From an uncultured Gemmatimonadota bacterium (GTDB taxonomy: Bacteria; Gemmatimonadota; Gemmatimonadetes; Palauibacterales; Palauibacteraceae): a DNA stretch of 64,000 nt. The notes beneath the pieces are model-generated. The model did not search any database and was not told the DNA's origin. It saw only the letters and a list, made by a program, of their open reading frames with translations. The stretch is from positions 124,001-188,000 of the forward strand of contig CAJWLK010000002.1 in assembly GCA_913043255.1 (NCBI GenBank), written 5' to 3'. A program made the position numbers and the translations under genes. Position 1 is the stretch's first letter, and each line of letters begins with the position of its first letter. Below, in pieces: positions 61,245 to 64,000 of this stretch.

Positions 61245-62231
61245 ATGCCCAAAACGGTAGACGTTGCTGTTGTCGGTGCCGGGCCCTGCGGGCTCGCTGC
61301 AGGCATAGCGGCAAAGCGTGCAGGGCTCCACACCGTACTTTTCGATCGCGGTTGTCTCGTCCAAACTATCATGGAGTACCCAACTTACCTGACGTTTTTC
61401 AGCACCCCGGAACGACTTGAGATCGCGGATATTCCTTTTGTAATATCCGATGCAAAACCCACCCGAAGAGAGGCACTCTCTTACTATCGCGCCGTAGCTG
61501 ATCGATACGAGTTAAACATTCGACAGTACGAGGAAGTCTCTCACATTAGCAGAAGTAAGGACCACTTTCAGTTATCAACGCGCGCAAATACTGGCGAGGA
61601 GCTTGAAACGGAGGCCAACGCTATCGTACTGGCTACTGGGGCTATGTCGGAGGCCAATAAACTCGACGTGCCCGGAGGAGAATCCGAGAAGGTGCTACAT
61701 GCGTTTCGGGAATCGCACCCATACTACAATCAGGAAGTGATGGTTGTAGGAGGGGGGAACTCAGCGGTAGAGGCCGCTCTTGCTTTACATCGCGGAGGGG
61801 GACGGGTAACGGTAGTCCATTTCGAGAATGAATTTGATCACGGTGTGAAACCTTGGATCTTACCGGACATCCTGAACCGCATTGAGGCAGGGGAGATCCA
61901 AGCATGTTGGGGTGCACGTGTAATCGAAGTATTCCCGGACCGAGTGGTGCTTCAAAGTGAGGGGGATGGGTCGACAAAGATACTCGATAACGACTGGGTC
62001 CTTGCGATGACCGGTTGGCGCCCAGACCACACCCTTCTTCACGGACTCGGAGTTCGTACTGATCCGAGCACTGGCATCCCCGATCACAACCCGAGGACTA
62101 TGGCAACTAACGTCCCCGGGATTTTCGTTGCAGGTGTTCTCACGGCGGGGTTTAATGCCAATAAGATTTTCATCGAGAATGGCCGCCATCACGGCGAACT
62201 CATCGCTCAGGCGCTAACCCCTACGTCGTAA
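61245..62231 (+). CDS. ypdA: YpdA-type putative bacillithiol disulfide reductase
   Basis: The 328-residue flavoprotein of the thioredoxin-reductase superfamily has an FAD site (V-V-G-A-G-P-C-G-L-A) at 9-18 and a second Rossmann motif (V-V-G-G-G-N-S-A-V-E) near 166. The C-terminal G-I-F-V-A-G-V-L-T-A-G-F-N-A-N-K-I-F FAD closure is typical of YpdA. As in YpdA there is no C-x-x-C redox pair. F-F-S-T-P-E-x-L-E-I and Y-Y-R-A-V-A-D near residues 50-80 are also family-specific. The known role is NADPH-dependent reduction of oxidised bacillithiol, implying a low-molecular-weight thiol of that kind in this organism. Confidence 0.9.
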   Translation: MPKTVDVAVVGAGPCGLAAGIAAKRAGLHTVLFDRGCLVQTIMEYPTYLTFFSTPERLEIADIPFVISDAKPTRREALSYYRAVADRYELNIRQYEEVSHISRSKDHFQLSTRANTGEELETEANAIVLATGAMSEANKLDVPGGESEKVLHAFRESHPYYNQEVMVVGGGNSAVEAALALHRGGGRVTVVHFENEFDHGVKPWILPDILNRIEAGEIQACWGARVIEVFPDRVVLQSEGDGSTKILDNDWVLAMTGWRPDHTLLHGLGVRTDPSTGIPDHNPRTMATNVPGIFVAGVLTAGFNANKIFIENGRHHGELIAQALTPTS

Positions 62232-62277
62232 GCCAACCCTTTTGTTGAAAAGAACGCGACGTAAATCGCTTTTGTGC

Positions 62278-62598
62278 TTAGGCCTCTTTCAACTGTTTCA
62301 TTAACTGGAGCAAGACCTGTGCAGCTGCGGCACCAGCGATAACACCGGCAAAGTTAGTCAAAATTCCGCCCACAATCTCACCAGCTACTGGAATCGCATT
62401 CAAGTGTTCGGCAATCCCTGGCAGAGCTACGGCTAGCACGTAATAAGCTACTCGCGTTCCAACGTCAGCGATTGGATTCATAAACCCGCTCACGAGTCCA
62501 AGCGCCACCAACACTAGTGCAAAGTCGAAGGCATCAGGCATGAAGTGTGCGAGTACTGCAGCAGCTAATGAACCCCACATCAAAACTTTCCCAAGCAT
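62278..62598 (-). CDS. Small membrane protein of unknown function
   Basis: The start at ATG 62598 has GAGGAG seven bases upstream. The 106-residue product is hydrophobic with about three to four helices (residues 4-20, 25-43, 49-60 and a Gly/Ala-rich segment 75-98) and a short basic/acidic tail. No family was recognised. It lies between ypdA (convergent) and the last amidohydrolase. Confidence 0.6.
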   Translation of the reverse strand: MLGKVLMWGSLAAAVLAHFMPDAFDFALVLVALGLVSGFMNPIADVGTRVAYYVLAVALPGIAEHLNAIPVAGEIVGGILTNFAGVIAGAAAAQVLLQLMKQLKEA

Positions 62599-62736
62599 TT
62601 GACGACTCCTCGTTAGTGTTATACTCACAAGTGACCGAAACACTCACTACACAGTAATTACTTTACATAATGTCAGTCGTTCGGTGCAACGCTGACAATT
62701 TCACCGTGATCGAACGGGCCCGAGAAAATGTTGACG

Positions 62737-64000
62737 TCAGCGTGCACCCACAGACTCTCTCACAGAATCCAACAATTTGGCTGCATGGTATCCGACCCCA
62801 TCTTTAAAAACGATTCGCACGTTACGGATATCAGCCGGATTTGATACAGGGTCGCCCTGAATAGCGACCAGATCCGCTCGTTTCCCAGGTGAGACAGATC
62901 CTAGTCGCTCGAATTCACCCAAAACCTTAGCGCCGTTGGCCGTCATGATTTCTATGGCCTTCTCCGGCGTGAACCCTGCCTCGATCAACAGTTCGAAGTT
63001 TCGCTGATCCCCAAAACCCGGGATGGCTCCCCCATTACCTGTCGGGTCTACACCTGCCACCAGTAGGCCCCCGGCATCGGCAAAGGCTTTCTCGAATGCG
63101 AGGGCATTTTCCCACACCATTCCAAGCGGTGACGTGGCTGCAGCATTTTGGACGAGCTCGTGTGCTTCCAAGAATGACTCACGCACTTCAGGAGACATTA
63201 TTTCCAAAACACGGTCTTCCACCGGGCGGCCGGGCGTGAGTTGCTCAATAACTGCGAGTGTGGATGTGATCGCCACACCACTCTCCACGGCTTTCCGGAT
63301 GAGTGCCCGTACCTCCGGCCCATCGATGTCCAGATCAACTAAACTTTCACGCTGGCCTCTTGGGCAAACGTCCGGTTCTTTGTTCGGAACGAAATCCGAT
63401 GAAACGAAAAGCCCGTGCTCAAGGTTATCAATCCCCATGTCGATCGCTTCATCATAGGTTACTGAGCACAGATGACCCGTGAACTTAATCCCTTGCTTAT
63501 GCGCTTCATCGATAGCTGCCGCCAGGTTAGCACGGCTGATTCGGGCATGCGCCTTGATCCAACTCGCCCCTTCCTCCACCCAATATCGAACGATTCGGCG
63601 CGCTTGTTCTTCGCTTGTAGGAGAGTAGTTGCCGAGCCCTTCCGATAAACGTGGCCCAGTAATGTGCATACGAGGGCCAGGAATCCGCCCTGCATCAATG
63701 CCATGCTTGAGGTTCAGTTCGATGTATGGCGATACGCTTCCGGTGGTACGAATCGTCGTGACACCGCTCGCTAAATAGATGCGGGGGGCGCTGAAGCCAA
63801 GCGTAAGCCTACCTTTCGCTCCTGCATAGTCTGTGTGGTCGTGCATTCCGATGATTCCCGGAATTACGGTATACCCGTCGAGGTTGAGAATCTCGGCACC
63901 CTCGGGCACATCGACCTTCTCTGTCGGACCCACATCCTGAATCAGGCCGTCCATTACAATCACTGTTTGAGCATCCCGAGCGGCCGCTCCGGTTCCGTCG
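62737..64000 (-). CDS. Amidohydrolase (imidazolonepropionase-like), 5' end outside the window
   Basis: The frame is open to the right edge. Codons before the GTG at 63963 still read D-G-T-G-A-A-A-R-D-A-Q-T, the normal N-terminal strand of these proteins, so the start is beyond 64000. The visible 420 residues include G-I-I-G-M-H-D-H (H-x-H), W-I-K-A-H (Lys ligand), T-G-H-L-C (metal His), N-L-E-H-G (metal His) and A-G-V-D-P-T, where the usual catalytic Asp is kept. It thus seems active. An export signal would be outside the window. Confidence 0.87.
   Translation of the reverse strand, partial: DGTGAAARDAQTVIVMDGLIQDVGPTEKVDVPEGAEILNLDGYTVIPGIIGMHDHTDYAGAKGRLTLGFSAPRIYLASGVTTIRTTGSVSPYIELNLKHGIDAGRIPGPRMHITGPRLSEGLGNYSPTSEEQARRIVRYWVEEGASWIKAHARISRANLAAAIDEAHKQGIKFTGHLCSVTYDEAIDMGIDNLEHGLFVSSDFVPNKEPDVCPRGQRESLVDLDIDGPEVRALIRKAVESGVAITSTLAVIEQLTPGRPVEDRVLEIMSPEVRESFLEAHELVQNAAATSPLGMVWENALAFEKAFADAGGLLVAGVDPTGNGGAIPGFGDQRNFELLIEAGFTPEKAIEIMTANGAKVLGEFERLGSVSPGKRADLVAIQGDPVSNPADIRNVRIVFKDGVGYHAAKLLDSVRESVGAR

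Noticed and set aside
1-64000. Prophage, insertion sequence, integron or CRISPR content
   Set aside because: No transposase, integrase, cas gene or regularly spaced repeat was seen on either strand.

Overview
The window reads as a densely packed chromosome segment of a free-living, aerobic, Gram-negative heterotroph with GC content around the low-to-mid 50s by eye. About 53 protein genes cover almost all of it. There is no phage, insertion sequence, CRISPR array, rRNA or convincing tRNA. The gene content includes many exported or lipoprotein amidohydrolases, sortilin-like BNR and PD40 repeat proteins, a secreted prolyl-oligopeptidase-type protease, an M28 peptidase, gamma-glutamyltransferase, two sodium:solute symporters, a heterotetrameric sarcosine oxidase and a bacillithiol-type reductase. 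This resembles marine or sponge-associated Gemmatimonadota (or Acidobacteriota-like) genomes. The phylum is an inference from gene content, because no rRNA or phylogenetic marker was examined.

Layout. 1-5.7 kb: 3' end of a cyclophilin, RNase PH, a D-aminoacylase-like lipoprotein, and a leftward group of dicarboxylate/glutamate symporter, VanZ-like protein and metallo-beta-lactamase-fold hydrolase. 6-10.2 kb: Tat amidohydrolase, MsrA and oligopeptidase-B-like lipoprotein. 10.2-14.6 kb: polysaccharide deacetylase divergent from ATP-dependent PEP carboxykinase, then a TPR protein. 14.6-16.6 kb: SoxC-like molybdenum sulfite dehydrogenase with a cytochrome c partner. 16.7-21.7 kb: a leftward operon that starts with a peroxiredoxin-like selenoprotein and continues with small (DUF4212) and large subunits of a sodium:solute symporter, an MBL lipoprotein and a Tat lipoprotein of the epimerase family. 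21.8-23.6 kb: a reductive-dehalogenase-like cobalamin/Fe-S protein, head-to-head with the selenoprotein, and a four-helix membrane protein.

23.7-30.5 kb: a leftward operon for sarcosine (or a related N-methylated amine) oxidation, with an extra FAD amine oxidase, soxB, soxD, soxA, soxG and a parvulin. 30.5-42 kb: secreted BNR protein, divergent class A beta-lactamase-like protein, M20 peptidase, phosphodiesterase, gamma-glutamyltransferase, PD40 lipoprotein and DsbD. 42.3-49.4 kb: aminotransferase, an amidohydrolase that has lost its metal ligands, an orphan 4-hydroxybenzoyl-CoA-reductase-type FAD subunit, Fe/Mn superoxide dismutase, HAD phosphatase, amidohydrolase and haloalkane dehalogenase. 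49.4-57.5 kb: DinB-like and SnoaL-like secreted proteins, then a rightward cassette of amidohydrolase lipoprotein, DUF3311 subunit, sodium symporter, HyuA and HyuB for uptake and hydrolysis of hydantoin/oxoproline-type amides. 57.5-64 kb: serine hydrolase, M28 peptidase, YpdA-type reductase, small membrane protein and the 3' part of another amidohydrolase running off the right edge.

The most notable item is the selenoprotein at 21084-21743 (minus strand). An in-frame TGA sits exactly where this peroxiredoxin-like family has its first active-site cysteine (W-[TGA]-P-Y-C), is followed at the expected distance by a bacterial-SECIS-like hairpin, and the frame then continues to a stop that overlaps the next start codon. 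Together the genes describe a scavenger of peptides, amides and methylated amines, with thiol/selenol redox defence and some dehalogenation-related chemistry.
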